Shown: positions 1-12,165, counted from the stretch's first letter. The stretch: DNA of 64,000 nt from Cacajao melanocephalus (GCA_963573385.1 CAUYLG010041520.1:1-64000); one strand, 5' to 3'. Notes: generated by a model not told the origin, from the sequence alone. A program made the numbers and translations.

Positions 1-324
1 CAGAAAGCAGAAACTGGACCCCTTCATGATACCTTACACTAAAATTATCTCCAGATGGATTAAAGACTTAAACATAAGACCTAACACCATAAAAACACTA
101 GAAGAATATCTAGGCAAAACCATCCAGGACATAAGCATAGGAAAGGACTTGATGACTAAAACACCAAAAGCATTGGCAACAAAAGCCAAAATAGACAAAT
201 GGGACCTAATTAAACTCCAGAGCTTCTGTACAGCAAAAGAAACAATCATTGGAGTTAACTGGCAACCAACAGAATGGGAAAAAATTTTGGTTATCCACCC
301 ATCTGAAAAAGAGCTAATATCCAG
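1..324 (+). pseudogene. L1 ORF2 C-terminal fragment (L1PA/PB-type)
   Basis: A LINE-1 ORF2 piece in sense orientation, cut by the window edge on the left. The frame at 26-337 reads 103 codons before a stop and matches the ORF2 region downstream of the reverse transcriptase: it contains the series [21 protein letters not shown] followed by a QPTEWEK stretch. In the family this protein supplies endonuclease and reverse transcriptase for target-primed insertion. Here only a small C-terminal part remains, without catalytic residues. The homology stops abruptly at 'gctaatatccag', in mid-ORF2, and no 3' UTR or poly(A) follows, so the 3' end was lost or rearranged. It is a dead fragment; the subfamily is uncertain. 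Confidence 0.9.
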
Positions 325-2114
325 TAGAAGGATTTAAATATGTGCTAGTAAACTACCATTTATTTAAATTTTAGGGTGCTTGAATTGTTTTCTTAAGGAA
401 AGTTGAAAAATATGAGAAGAAGAAAAATCTGCCCAGATAAAATAAGAAACAAGAGTCTAACTCTTTAAGTTTATGCAAAGTCAGGAGAACCATAGGATAT
501 ATAAAGGTAGGTTAGCAGATATTTTGATTTCCTTTTTGTCTTGAAAGGGAAAAAAATCTCCATTCATGAAGCAAAGGTGAAGACATTATTTCTTGCATAA
601 AGATTTCTCATCTTTCAGAATCTTCTTGGGAAAGTGAGCCTCCCTACACTCATTCAGACATTTGTTTTAGTTTTCTTAACCTTGAACTTACTCCATTAGA
701 GCCACAAACTCTAACAAAGTAATCTAAACGAATTTGTTGCCAATAATTATTTGACATGCAAAATGGATTTTTGTTTTGCCCTACCTAGGTGTTATGTTTC
801 ATTATTATTAAAAATGCCAGGAACATTTTGCCTGCTGGGAACACATATTTTCCTTCAATTTTTCAAACTTATTCTAAACCCCTTATTGAATATTTTACCA
901 GTTATAGCAGATCTTTGTTATTGCTTTTTCAAATTACAAACTCTCAACCCTACGATGGTATTTTGCTAAATGGTTTATGCACATGTAGAGTTGTAAAGCA
1001 TTAATAGAATAAAAACATAAGAAAACCATTCTTAGATGATTATAATTTTGCATTTGACCTTCAGAATAAAGAAATAATACAGCTTCATCAAGGTAGCAAG
1101 CCATTTTCCTCCATAGCCCATGCACATCCTCAGCACAAAATCTCCCCTTTCATTGTGCACCATATGATCCACTAAATACTTTATTATCATTTTCTCTCTC
1201 TCCTTCTCTTCCCTCCTCCTGTCCCATATCCATACAACATTAAGAACCGTGTTAATTAGGGTCCTGTGGAGACTATTTATGTTCTGAAAGTCTCCTCTTA
1301 CCACTTTGCCTTACCTGTGTGTTTACTATGAATTTATAAATTTGTACTGTGTGTCTTCAGAATGCTAAGGCTGCTGTAAGAACTGTCCAATTTGCAACTG
1401 AGATAAATTAAGGAGGACTCAGGGGAACAATGAAACAAAGAACTTTGTAGAAGGAAATGAGTGGAGGAACACAGGGATGTTAGAAATTTTATTTTATATA
1501 TTTGGGGTTTGTATAATAGTTTTTAGCAGAACTGAAAAGCATTAAATAAGATATTTATGTACCACTAATATTTATTTTTGTGTATTTCCTTATTCATAAA
1601 TTTAAACTCAAATATATATTCATGTACATAGTCATATCTATATCTAGATATTAAAAATGTATTCACACTAATACCTTCAATTTCATTCCAACACCAAAGC
1701 ATTTATTCCAGCTTCTGGTTTTCTACAACTTTAACTTTCTTCTCTGACAGAGAGGAACCTAGCTGTCATTATTCACAATACATTCACTTATGTCCTCAGC
1801 TCTGAAATATATAAGACATTGAGGAATGTCTGACCCATAACATTGTGGAAAACAGACTAATAAAATCATTATTTTAAAAACATTTTTTTGCCTTAATTAT
1901 GAGGACATACAGTCAAAACACTGTGTTCAAAAATTATCTCCTTCAAATTTCTTTATATAATTAATTTGAAATACAGTTAAATCCATGTGTTTCTATTCCT
2001 ATCCCATTTCCCCATGCTTGCTGATTTTATTCTTTACTTTTTCAAATAGAACATGATTCTAAAAGCCAAAGCTATTTTTTAAATGATGCAATTAGAAGAA
2101 GAAGACTTATGTCT
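325..2114. other. AT-rich unassigned sequence
   Basis: No repeat family, exon or RNA gene recognised. The sequence is AT-rich with stop codons in all frames, and small AT palindromic patches lie near 1610-1655. Confidence 0.5.
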
Positions 2115-2411
2115 CAATTCTTTTCATGTCAATCCTTGCCCTCCATTCATTCCACTTTGTTTCTATCTCCCAATCCTTTCCATCCACTTCCTACATATGC
2201 CCTGGAGGTAGCCAATCTTATAAATTTGTAATGTGTCCTTCCTCTGTCTCTTTGTGCACAAATGAGTAGATGCATTTTCCCTATATATTTTAGACAAAAG
2301 ATAACACATATAGTTGTCCATTGCACTTTGGTTTTTCAATCAGAAATATATCCAGGAAGACATTCTTTGTCAGTTTATGGAAAACTTCCTTCTTTTTTAT
2401 AAAGCTGCATA

Positions 2412-2695
2412 GGCCAGATGCGGTGGCTCACGCTTGTAATTCTAGCACTTTGGGAGGCCCAGGCCGGAAGATTACGAGGTCAAAGTCTGAGACCAGCCTG
2501 GCCAACACAGTGAAACCCATGTCTACTAAAAACACAAAAATTCGCCAGTCATGGTGATGTGTGCCTGTAATCCCAGCTACTTGGGAGGCTGAGGCAGGAG
2601 AATCACTTGAACCCAGGAGGCAGCAGTTTCAGTGAGCTGGGATCATACCACTGCACTCCAGCTTGGGTGACATAATGAGACTTTGTCTCAAAAAA
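2412..2695 (+). mobile_element. Alu element, 5' half of an Alu-L1 chimera
   Basis: A full-length dimeric Alu from the GGCC-type start through 'ctttgtctcaaaaaa'. The left arm contains 'accagcctggccaacac', which points to an S/J-type rather than a Y-type copy. It has no target duplication of its own at its right edge. Instead the short A run passes straight into L1 3' sequence, and the 13-base repeat 'ataaagctgcata' brackets Alu and L1 together (2399-2411 and 3053-3065). Confidence 0.93.
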
Positions 2696-3052
2696 TATGG
2701 GACATGGATGAATCTGGAAACCGTCATTCTCAGCCAACTGACTCAAGAACAGAAAACCAAACACAGCATGTTCTCACTTATAGGCAGGTATTGAACAATG
2801 AAAACACATGGACACAGGGAGGGGAACATCACACACTAGGGTATGTTGCGGGGTCGGGGGCTAGGGGATGAACAGCAATGGGCAGGGAGGTTGGGAAGGA
2901 ATAATACTGGAAGAAATGCCTGATGTAGGTGATGTGGGGAGGGAGACAGCAAACCACCATAGCATGTATTAACCTATGTTACAAACCTGCAAGATCTGCA
3001 CATGCACCTCAGAACTTAAAGTATAATTTAAAAAAATTAATAGTAATAATAA
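2696..3052 (+). mobile_element. L1 3' end, 3' half of an Alu-L1 chimera
   Basis: The last ~60 codons of ORF2 ('gggacatggatgaatctgg' onward) and an L1PA/PB-type 3' UTR with its G-rich tract, ending 'cttaaagtataattta' plus an impure A-rich tail. It is fused directly to the Alu upstream and closes with the second copy of the 13-base target duplication. The open frame at 2683-2871 spans the fusion and is not a gene. Confidence 0.92.
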
Positions 3053-3345
3053 ATAAAGCTGCATAGTAATTTACTGGATTTATTATAGTTTCTTTAATAA
3101 TCTACCATATATACATTTTAATTTTTGCCACTATTTGCAAGCAATGCTGCACTGAATAATTGTGGGTGTATTTATGTGTAAATGTGTAGAATATTATTTT
3201 CTTGATAAATTCCTAGAAGTAGAATCTGTAGGGAAAAAGGTAAATGCATATGTAGCTTTGCACGATATTGCCAAATTTCCCTTTCAGAGCTTGTGTAAAA
3301 GCTCTTCCCACCAGAAATGTATAAGATATGAGAATTCTCTTTTTA

Positions 3346-3859
3346 TAGTTTGGCCAATAGAACAACAGAAGGTATCATTAGATCTATATCTAGATAGATA
3401 TATAATTGATAAAAATATTATATATGTCAATATCCAAACTAATGGACTAAAAACAGGTTTTATAGTTTTATTAATAAAGCAATGCATTTTAGTAGTTGAA
3501 TTCAGACAAAAACTAGCAAGTAAAGAAGAAATGTGGTAAGAAGGAAGGCTGCCTAATATTACTCAAATCATTCCCACAACTATTTACTGTTTCCTAAGCA
3601 TTAGCCTTTTTTTTAATCTGTGTCTCCCTTTCTTTTACACATATCCTATTTCATCTTTTTATAATCATTTTACGATGTCATAATTTTGTGCCTTAAAACT
3701 GAACAATTTTAAGGTAAAATTTAATGAGTCTTTACATCTATATATATTTGTATTAGCATAATCATAATCACTGTATAGAATATTCAAATCTCCTAGATAA
3801 ATTTCCTCATGCCTGTCGGTAGTCAATTCAACATTTCTGTGTCCAGTCCTTAGTAACTA
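3346..3859. other. AT-rich unassigned sequence
   Basis: No element recognised. Short AT patches such as 'gatctatatctagatagat' near 3379 are not organised into an array. Confidence 0.4.
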
Positions 3860-3878
3860 GAAATTTCATTTTTCATAG

Positions 3879-5680
3879 AATTGTTTGTGGTTTTTTTTGT
3901 GTGTGTAAATTTGTTTGAGTTATTTGTAGATTCTAGATATTAGCCCTTTGTCAGATGGGTAGATGGCAAAAATTTTTTCCCATTCTGTTGGTTGCCAGTT
4001 GACTCTAATGACAGTTTCTTTTGCTGTGCAGAAGCTCTTTCATTTAATCAGATCCCAACTATTTTGGCTTTTGTTGCCATTGCTTTTGGTGTTTTAGTCA
4101 TGAAGTCCTTGCCCATGCCTATATCCTGAATGGTATTGCCTACATTTTCTTCTAGGGTTTTTATGGTGTTAGGTTTTATGTTCAAATCTTTAATCTACCT
4201 GGAGTAAATGTTTGTATAAGGTATAAGGAAGGGATCCAGTTTCAGCTTTCTGCATATGGCTAGCCAGTTTTCTTAACACCATTTATTAAACAGGGAATCC
4301 TTTCCCCATTGCTTCTTTTTGTCAGGTTTGTCAAAGATCAGATGGTTGTAGATGTATGGTGTTACTTCTGAGGCCCCTATTCTGTTCCATTGGTCTATCT
4401 ATCTGTTTTGGTATTAGTATCATGCTGTTTTGATTACTGTAGCCTTGTAGTACAGTTTGAAGTCAGGTAGTGTGATGCCTCCAGCTTTGTTTTTCTTGCT
4501 TAGGATTGTCTTGGCTATGCAGGCTCTTTTTTGGTTCCATATGAAATGTAAGGCGGTTTTTTCCAGTTCTGTGAAGAAACTCAATGGTAGCTTGATGGGG
4601 AAGGCATTGAATCTATAAATTACTTTGGACAGTATGGCCATTTTCACGATATTGATTCTTCCTAACCATGAGCATGGAATGTTTGTCCGTTTGTGTCCTT
4701 TTTTATTTCCTTGAGCAGTGGTTTGTAGTTCTCCTTGAAGAGGTCCTTCACATCCCTTGTTAGTTGTATTCCTAGGTATTTTATTTTCTTTGTAGCAATT
4801 GTGAATGGGAGTTCACTCATGATTTGGCTCTCTTTCAAAAGAAGACATTTATGCAGTCAGCAAACATATGAAAAAAAGTTCATCATCACTGGTCATTAGA
4901 GAAATGCAAATCAAAACCACATTGAGATATCACCTCACGCCAGTTAGAATGGCGATCATTAAAAAATCATAAGACAACAGATGCTGGAGATGATGTGGAG
5001 AAATAGGAATGCTTTTACACTGTTGCTGGGAGTGTAAATTAATTCAACCATTTTGGAAGACGGTGTGACAATTCTTCAGGGATCTAGAAATAGAAATACC
5101 ATTTGATCCAGCAATCCCATGACTAGTATATACCCAAAGGATTATAAATTATTCTATTATAAAGATACATGGACACGTATGTTCCTTGCAGCACTGTTTA
5201 TAGTAGCAAAGACTTAGAACCAACCCAAATGCCCATCAACGATAGACTGGATAAAGAAAATATGGCACATATGCACCATAGAATACTATGCAGCCATAAA
5301 AAAGGATGAGTTCATGTCCTTTGCAGGGATATGTATGAACTGGAAACCATCATTCTCAGCAAACTGACACAAGAACAGATAACCAAATACCGCATGTTCT
5401 CACTCATAAGTGGGTGTTGAACAATAAGAACACACGGACACAGGGAGGGAAACATCACACAACAGGGCCTGGGGGGGTGGGGGACTAGGGGAGGAATAGC
5501 AGGGCATGGGGGATTGGAGAGGGATAGCATTAGGAGAAATACCTAATATAGCTGATGGGGCGATGGATGCCACAAACCACCACCATGGCACGTGTATACC
5601 TGTGTAACAAACTTGCATGATCTGCACATGTACCCCAGAACTTAAAGTATAATTAATTAATTAATTAATTTTAAAAAAAA
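3879..5680 (+). mobile_element. L1 insertion with 5' inversion (twin-priming structure)
   Basis: One L1PA/PB-type insertion in two parts. Bases 3879-4834 are minus-strand ORF2 sequence; the frame at 4420-4647 on the minus strand still reads [23 protein letters not shown] ORF2. Bases 4835-5680 are plus-strand ORF2 end, 3' UTR and tail. The inverted arm begins just upstream, in L1 coordinates, of where the plus arm starts, so only a few tens of L1 bases are missing at the switch. The parts meet near 4831-4836 with a short shared 'ctct'. A worn target duplication may be 3860-3878 and 5681-5699 (13 of 19 positions equal). A G-rich 3' UTR tract lies at 5465-5500. Confidence 0.93.
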
Positions 5681-5740
5681 GAACTTCCTTTCTCCTTAGC
5701 ACACACCAAAAAAAAAAAAAAGTGAGAGAAAGAAAAGAAA

Positions 5741-5845
5741 AAGTGGTACATATGCACTATGGAATACTACACAGTGCTTAAAAAAAAAAAAAAAAAAGAA
5801 CAAAATCATGTCCTTTGCAGTAACATGGATGCAGGTGGGGGCCAA
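5741..5845 (+). mobile_element. Older L1 ORF2 3' fragment
   Basis: About 100 bases matching ORF2 near its C-terminus ('gtggtacatatgcactatgg' and 'atcatgtcctttgcagtaac'), interrupted by an 18-base A run at about 5781-5798. It ends where the Tigger-type element starts. It is more diverged than the L1 just upstream. Confidence 0.8.
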
Positions 5846-6336
5846 TTGTTGACCCTTGAACAACACTGGGGTTAAGGGTGCTAACCCCCAACACAGTCAG
5901 AAATCTACATGCAACTTTTGACTCCCCAAAAACTTAACTACTAATAATCTACCATTGACTGGAAGCCTTACCAATAGCATAAACAGTGGATTAACACACA
6001 TATGAATATTATTCTTGTTATATATTGTATTCTTACAATAGAGTAACTGAGACAAAAGAAAATGTTACTAAGAAAGTCATACAGAAGAGAAAATATATTT
6101 ACTATTCATTAAGTCAAAGTAGATAATCAGAAAGGTCTTCAACTTCCTCATCTGCATGTTGAGTAGGCTGAGGAGGAGGAAGAAGACAATAAGGAGCTGG
6201 TCTTGCCATCTTGGGGTTGGCAGAGGTGGAAAAGTGGAGCAGATGGAAGGAGAGGCAGCAGAGGCAGGTATTTTATTGAAAAAAAAATTCCACATATAAA
6301 TGAACCCATCAACGCCATGCCGTTAAGGACCAACTG
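5846..6336. mobile_element. Tigger2/MER28-type DNA transposon (TcMar-Tigger, non-autonomous)
   Basis: The ends are imperfect inverted repeats: left 'gttgacccttgaacaacac', right '...ggaccaactg'. The interior contains 'caaaaacttaactactaata', 'accaatagcataaacagtgg' and a GAGGAGGA-rich relic of an acidic coding stretch. At about 490 bp it is an internally deleted copy with no transposase. I am sure of the superfamily and less sure whether the reference name is MER28, Tigger2 or a sibling. Confidence 0.8.
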
Positions 6337-6749
6337 CAGTCACCTCCGAAATTTTTCTGTTAAATAAATCTATTTTTTTGTTGTTGTTTATTTAAGCCAG
6401 CAGTTCTGTTGTCTGCCACCAACCACTTCCTAATTAATTGAGTGCCATCATTTTTATTCTCCAAATGAAGAAGCTGAAGATTAAAGACAAATTATCTAGT
6501 TGGTCACGCAGCTGATATTTAACATCAAATTTGTCTCACTCAAAAGTCCATTTTTTTTCTACTGAGTTCTGCTTCTTCTTACACTTAAAAATGTTCAAAT
6601 CAAAGCTAAAAAACATAAATGAGGAACTAAGAAAATTTAACTGAAAACTATATGATGCATAATTTATACAACCGGGGGGAAAGCACAGCTCGAGAAAGTG
6701 AAATCATTCCTAGCTCTCATTTATGTACTTATTTAATTTTAACTTGCTA
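6337..6749. other. Unassigned sequence
   Basis: No gene seen. The stretch 'tttatttaagccagcagttc' near 6388 resembles the 3' end of a MaLR-type LTR, but too little is preserved to call it. Confidence 0.4.
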
Positions 6750-6831
6750 AGTCATTCAGGGAATATTTACTGAAAGCCCATACTATATGCTAGGCACTGC
6801 ATTAGCAATATAAAAATGAGTAAAAGAATGG
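6750..6831 (-). mobile_element. L2 3' end fragment
   Basis: 'gaatatttactgaaagccca' followed by 'tgctaggcactgcattagc' is the reverse complement of the conserved L2 3' end. Short and diverged. Confidence 0.5.
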
Positions 6832-9800
6832 TTCTAAATGTGTACTCACCAAACAACAGAACCTGAAAAGAATGAAACAAAAACTGACAATGCTGAAAGG
6901 AGAAACTGGGGGCGTCAACACCCTATTCTCAGCAAATAACAGAACTACTAGACAGAAACGCAAGAGAGAAGTAGAGCTCAACAAAACAAGCAGCCCACAG
7001 GTTCTCGCTGGCTGTAGTACGCCACCCAACAACAGCAGAATATATATTTTTTCAACCACCATAGAACATTCATTACGATAGGCCATACCCTGGGATGTAA
7101 AATAAACTTCAACAAATTTAAAAGAATGGGACTTATACAAACTATCTTCACCACAATAGAACCAAACTAAAAATCAATAGCAGAAAGACAACAGGAGAAA
7201 CCTCTAACCATTTAGAAATTAAACACCCCACTTCTAAATAATTCAAGAGTCCAAGATGAAGTCTCAAAAAATACAGGGGACTAAAGAAAAATGAAAGTAC
7301 ATCATAACTAAATATGTTGTATGTAGCTAAAATAGTACTGACAAGGAAATTTACAGCACTAAATTCTAACTTTAGCAAAGAGGAAAGATCTCAAATCAAT
7401 AATGCAAGTTCTACCTAAAGAAACCAGATGAAGAAGAACCATCTATACCCAAAGCAAGCAGAAGAAACAATAATGAGTACCATCAGTGAAACTGAAAACA
7501 GGAAAAAAAAAAATCAATGAAACAAATAGCTGGTTCTTTGAAAAAAAAAGTCAATAAATTTGATAAAATTATAGTAAAACCTACAAAAATTAAAAGAAGA
7601 CACAAGTCACCAATAAGAGAAATGGAACAGGGTATCTCACTGCAGATCCTGGGATCATTAAATAGATAAAGAAATCCCATGAACAACCACACACTTGTAA
7701 ATTCAACAACTTAGAGTAAATGACCCAATTCCTCAAAAGCCACTAAGAAAACTAAAAAATGAAACAAAAAAATTGAATAGTCCTATAACCAAAAAAGAAA
7801 TTGAATTCATAATTTTAACATCCAAAAAAAAAATTCCTCAGACCCAGATGGTTTCACTGGAGAATTCTACGAAACATTTCAACAAGAATATACTTCAATT
7901 GGACACAATCTCTTCCCAAATATAAAAGAGGAGGAACCACTTTCAAACCATTTTATTATCTGATTACAAAAAAACAGATGAAGACAGTACAAAAAAGAAA
8001 ATGTAGATCAATATTTCACATGAACTAGATGCAAAAATCCTTAACAAAATATTATCAGATCCAACGATGTATAAAAAGAATTATACATCATGACCAACTG
8101 GGATTTATTCCAGGTATGCAAAGCAGATTCAAAAGTCAACGTAAGTCACCATATTAGCAAGCTAATGATTAAACAAAAATGATGCATCAAAACCATTTGA
8201 CAAAATCAACTTAAGAATAGAGGGTAACTAAATTTTCCTAATAAAGATAATCTACAAAAAACCTATACCTACCATCCTACTTAATGGTGAAAAACTATTT
8301 ATTTTCTCACTAATATCAGAAACAAGGCAAAGATGTCCACTCTCACCACTCTTCCTCAATATAGTACTAGACTTTGTAGACATGCAATAAGGCAAAGAAA
8401 AGAAATAAAAGCTATAGATATTGTAAAGGAAGAACCAAAACTAGCCCTATTTGCAGATAACATGCTTGTAACATAGATTCCTACTTCCAAAAAACTTATA
8501 AAACTAGTAAGTGTGTCCATTAAAGTTGCAGGATACAAGGTCAATACATAAAAATCATTTGTACGTCTAATACTAACAATAAGCAAGCAGAAACCAAAAT
8601 TAATCACACTATAATTTACAACTGCTCCAAAGAAAAAAATACTTAGTTATAAGCTTAATAAGACATGTATAGTATCTGTAGGTTGAAAGTTATAAAATGC
8701 CAATAAAAGCAATCAAAGAAGAGCTAAGTAAGTGAAAAGACATGCCACGTTCAGGAATTAGAAGACTCAACATGGTAAAGATGTCAAGTCTCCCCATATT
8801 TATCTATAGATTTAATGTATTTCTATCAAAATCTGCACAAGGTTTTTGTAGAGGTAAACAGACACAATCTAAAATTTATATGACAAGGCACAGGCCCTAG
8901 AATGTTTAAAGCAATCTTGAAAAACAAAAATAAAATGAGAGTAATCCATTCACTTTAAGGCCTACTATATAGCCAGAGGTAATAAGGATAGTGTGGTATC
9001 GGTAGAAGGATAAACGCATAAATCAATGGAAGAGAAAACATAAGCTAGAAATATACCCACAGAATTTTTGACAAAAGTATCAAAACAATACAAAGAAAGA
9101 AACACAGCCTTTTTAATAAATCATGTTTGGGCAATTAGATAATTCGCATAGGCAAAATACAAACACAGACCTAAACCTCAAACCTTAGAGGAAAGTTAAC
9201 TCAAAATGGATTGCACGCTTAAATGTAAAACTTAAAATTATAATACCTTTAGAATAAAAACAGATGAAAGTCTTTGAGATCTAGGCTAGGCAAAGAATTC
9301 TTAGACTTGACACCAAAAGCATGATCTATAAAATAAAATTTGGATAACTCTAATTTCATCAAAATTAAAAACTTTTGCTGTGTGAGAGATCCTAATAAGA
9401 GCACAAAAAGACAAGCTATAGATTAGAAGAAAATATTTACAAATTACACATCTGAAAAAGGATTAGTATTTAGAATAAAGAACTCTCAAAATTCAATATT
9501 AAAATTCAAACAATCCAAACAGAAAATATACACAAGACATAAACACACCAAAGAAAATATATAAATGGCAAATAAGCACATGAAGAGATGTTTAACTGCA
9601 TTAGCCATTAGAAAAATGCAAATTAAAACCACAATGAGATACCACTGCTCACCTGTTTAAATGGTTAATATTAAAAATAATGACAACTCCAATACTGGCA
9701 AGTTTGCAAAGAACCTGGATCACTCAGAGATTGCTGGTGGAAATGTAAAATGGTACCACCATTCTGGAAGAGTTTGACATTGTCTTAGAAAACTAAACAT

Positions 9801-10555
9801 GGAAACCCACTAACTACACTCTTGGGCATTTATTCTAGAAAATAATAGAAATTTATGTTTACCCAAAATATTGTAAATAAATGTTCACAGCAGCCTTATT
9901 TCTAATAAAACTGGAAACAGCTCAGAAGTCTTTCAATAGATGAACGGTTAAACAAATTGGGGTACATCAATATTATGGAATACACCACTTTGTAATAAAA
10001 AGAAGTAACTACTGATACATACAACAACTTGGATGAATCACCAGGGAATTATGTTGAGTTAAAAAAAAAAAAGTCAGAGTCCAGAGGTTGCATATAGAAA
10101 TTGAAAATAGATTTGTAGTTGCCAGAGATTAGACTGAGGTGGGGAGTGTTAGGAAAGAAGTGGGTGTGGCTTTAAAAAGGCAACAAGAGGGATCCCTGTG
10201 GTGATGGAAACTCTTTTGTGTCTTGACTGTGGTGATGGATTCGTGAATCTATGCATGTGAGAAAATTGCACAGAACTCAATACTCATATACACACACGCA
10301 ACTATACACTCATACATGCATGCACACATATGCACACATACACAAATGAGTACAAGTAAAAACTGGAAACCTCTCAATGAAACTGGTAGCTTTTATCTAT
10401 GCCAATATCCTGGTTGTGATATTAAGCTATAGTTTCACAATACGTTACCATTAGGGAAAAACTGCATGAGGAATGTATGCTATCCCTCTGCATTATTTCT
10501 TACAACTCTATGCAAACTTGCAACTATTTCAAAATTAAAAGTTCAATTCAAAAAT
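6832..10555 (+). mobile_element. Ancient L1M, ORF2 plus 3' UTR
   Basis: A 3.7-kb decayed sense L1. It starts inside the ORF2 endonuclease region ('ccacccaacaacagcagaat' at 7023). It runs through the reverse transcriptase region ('catgaccaactgggatttat' near 8088 and 'aggcaaagatgtccactctc' near 8325), the C-terminal region ('agaaaaatgcaaattaaaac' at 9610) and a long L1M-type 3' UTR ending 'aaaattaaaagtt' near 10543. Stops and frameshifts are frequent; the frames here are short remnants. A patchy CA-rich stretch sits at 10290-10345. The 3' UTR differs from L1PA, which supports an older L1MA-MD subfamily. Confidence 0.9.
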
Positions 10556-10973
10556 GTGAGCAAGAGAAGACTCTAGAGAAAATGATAGAAGCTGGAGAAG
10601 ACAAACACTTTAAATAAATATAAAATTGAGTGTGTTCACTATCACATACAAGTGCATACAGTTGGCACAGGGATTTGGTGGATGTAACTCCCACTTCTCC
10701 TTGGACTGTCCTGGAGAGCATTGCAGGGGAAATGGCCACTGAACTGGCACTTCATGCGTAGGGGACTTGAAGAAAATGGAAGCATAAGAATTGGACTAAC
10801 GTCCTGCCTCCACGCAGATACACACACACACACATTTGCACTCACATACACAGATGAACTAACCAGAGAAAAACCAAAATGGCACACCTTTTGTGCCTGT
10901 GCTGAATTCTGAAAAGAGTGCCATCTACTTACCAGTACTCTGAGAGACGTAGGCAATGTGCATGCAGAGGTAA
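10556..10973. other. Unassigned sequence with a short CA run
   Basis: No repeat or exon recognised. A short ACAC run lies at about 10820-10835. Overlapping frames of 63-115 codons on both strands have no recognisable content. Confidence 0.4.
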
Positions 10974-11257
10974 GTACAAAACCAAACACTGCATGTTCTC
11001 ACTTATTAGTAGGAATTGAACAATGAGAACACATGGACACAAAAGGGGAAAAACACACACTGGGGGCCATCGGGGGTTGGGGTGGTGAGGGGAGGGAAAC
11101 CATTAGGAAAAATAGCTAATGCATGCTGGACTCAGTAGATAGGCATTGGTTTGAACCAGCAAACCACCATGGCACATGTTTACCTGTGTGACAAACCTGC
11201 ACATCCTGCACATGTACCCCAGAACTTAAAATTAAAATAAATATTTTTTTTAAAAAA
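10974..11257 (+). mobile_element. L1PA/PB-type 3' end (5'-truncated insertion)
   Basis: Starts at 'accaaacactgcatgttctc', runs through the G-rich 3' UTR tract (about 11060-11098) to 'cagaacttaaaattaaaata' and an A-rich tail. It is a heavily truncated retrotransposition. A clear target duplication was not found. Confidence 0.92.
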
Positions 11258-11429
11258 GAAGTAATTTGAGGGAAATTGAGCAAAATCCCATAAGGATCTT
11301 CTTAGAGAAACAAAGATAGAAAGCCGGAGTCAGGCACAGCCCCAGCTCAACAGCCAGTCACATCAAGGAAGGGGACTGATTCAGTCATCCCACTATGAAA
11401 GTTGAAGATACCAGGGTGAAATCACTTTT

Positions 11430-11846
11430 TGTCAGAACCAATCAAATTAGAGCCGGGAAAGCAGGAAGGCAAAGAGCTCATGCTCACATGTCTGAGATAA
11501 AGACTGTCTCAAGGACTTTCTAATATAACCCCACAAAAAATTCCTTCTTTAGGACTGCAGCAATTCAGATAAGATGCCTTTGAAAGAACACCTGCCCATA
11601 ATGGCATCTCCACCAATGAACTGATGCCAACGATAGCTTTGAGGCTCCAAAACCAATGAACTCTGCTTCTAAGCAGCTTATGTGAACTTCTGCTTTGCCA
11701 ATAAAAGCTTCCCTCTGTCCTCCACTCTTCAAGTGTATCTGTGGCTTGCTACAGCCATGCATCTTAAATTATAATCCTTTTTTACTGCTGAGTAAATTTA
11801 TCATATTAGGAGATATTTTTCTCTGAATTTTTTTCTTAGGTTGACA
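11430..11846 (+). mobile_element. Possible solo LTR (ERV1-like)
   Basis: A 417-bp block with LTR hallmarks. It begins TGTCAGAACC and ends GGTTGACA, giving imperfect inverted TG...CA ends, with an AATAAA signal at 11700-11705 and a downstream 'gtatctgtggcttgctacag' stretch typical of R-U5 regions. No matching 4-6 bp target duplication is visible and I cannot name the family, so the ends could be coincidental. Confidence 0.45.
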
Positions 11847-12039
11847 CCACTTTTTCTAGCAATCAACCAACCAGACACAAGCTCTGGGGTCTTCACACAC
11901 TTGGAGGAGAAGATGATTGAATTGCTTTGGTCCCAAGCCCCTGTGCACCCCACCTGAGGTTTGGGTACCCTTGACCTGCTAATGCCAACCTAAATTAACC
12001 TCCTCTTCAGCTTGAGAAAATACTCACATAACAATAATA
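11847..12039. other. Unassigned sequence
   Basis: Possibly flanking or internal retroviral-like sequence, but nothing firm was seen. Confidence 0.3.
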
Positions 12040-12165
12040 GACAATAATAGTAGCTAAACAATTATTAAGGGCTAATACTGTTAGCCAATGGGTTAAGCCC
12101 ATTAAACACATTATCTCATTTCATCATATAACAGCCTTACAAGGTCTAAGATAAGTCTCCCAATG
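12040..12165 (-). mobile_element. MIR (diverged)
   Basis: The order 'gctaatactg', 'gttaagcccattaaacacat' and 'atctcatttcatcatataac' follows reverse-complement MIR. Weak match. Confidence 0.45.

Larger units (their letters stand above)
2115..3345 (-). mobile_element. Ancient L1M 3' UTR fragment, split by an Alu-L1 insert
   Basis: The stretches 2115-2398 and 3066-3345 together resemble the reverse complement of an old L1M 3' UTR. The clues are phrases such as 'gcaatgctgcactgaat', 'ttcctagaagtagaat' and a 'cccaccagaaatgtat' block, which occur in that order in minus-strand copies. The Alu-L1 fusion at 2412-3052 interrupts it, with a target duplication on each side. Subfamily not resolved. Confidence 0.55.

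Noticed and set aside
2683..2871. 62-codon frame across the Alu-L1 joint as a chimeric protein
   Set aside because: Random frame through 3' UTR sequence; no start context or conservation expected.
11430..11846. Processed pseudogene with a poly(A) signal
   Set aside because: No coding remnant or A tail; TG...CA ends fit a solo LTR better.
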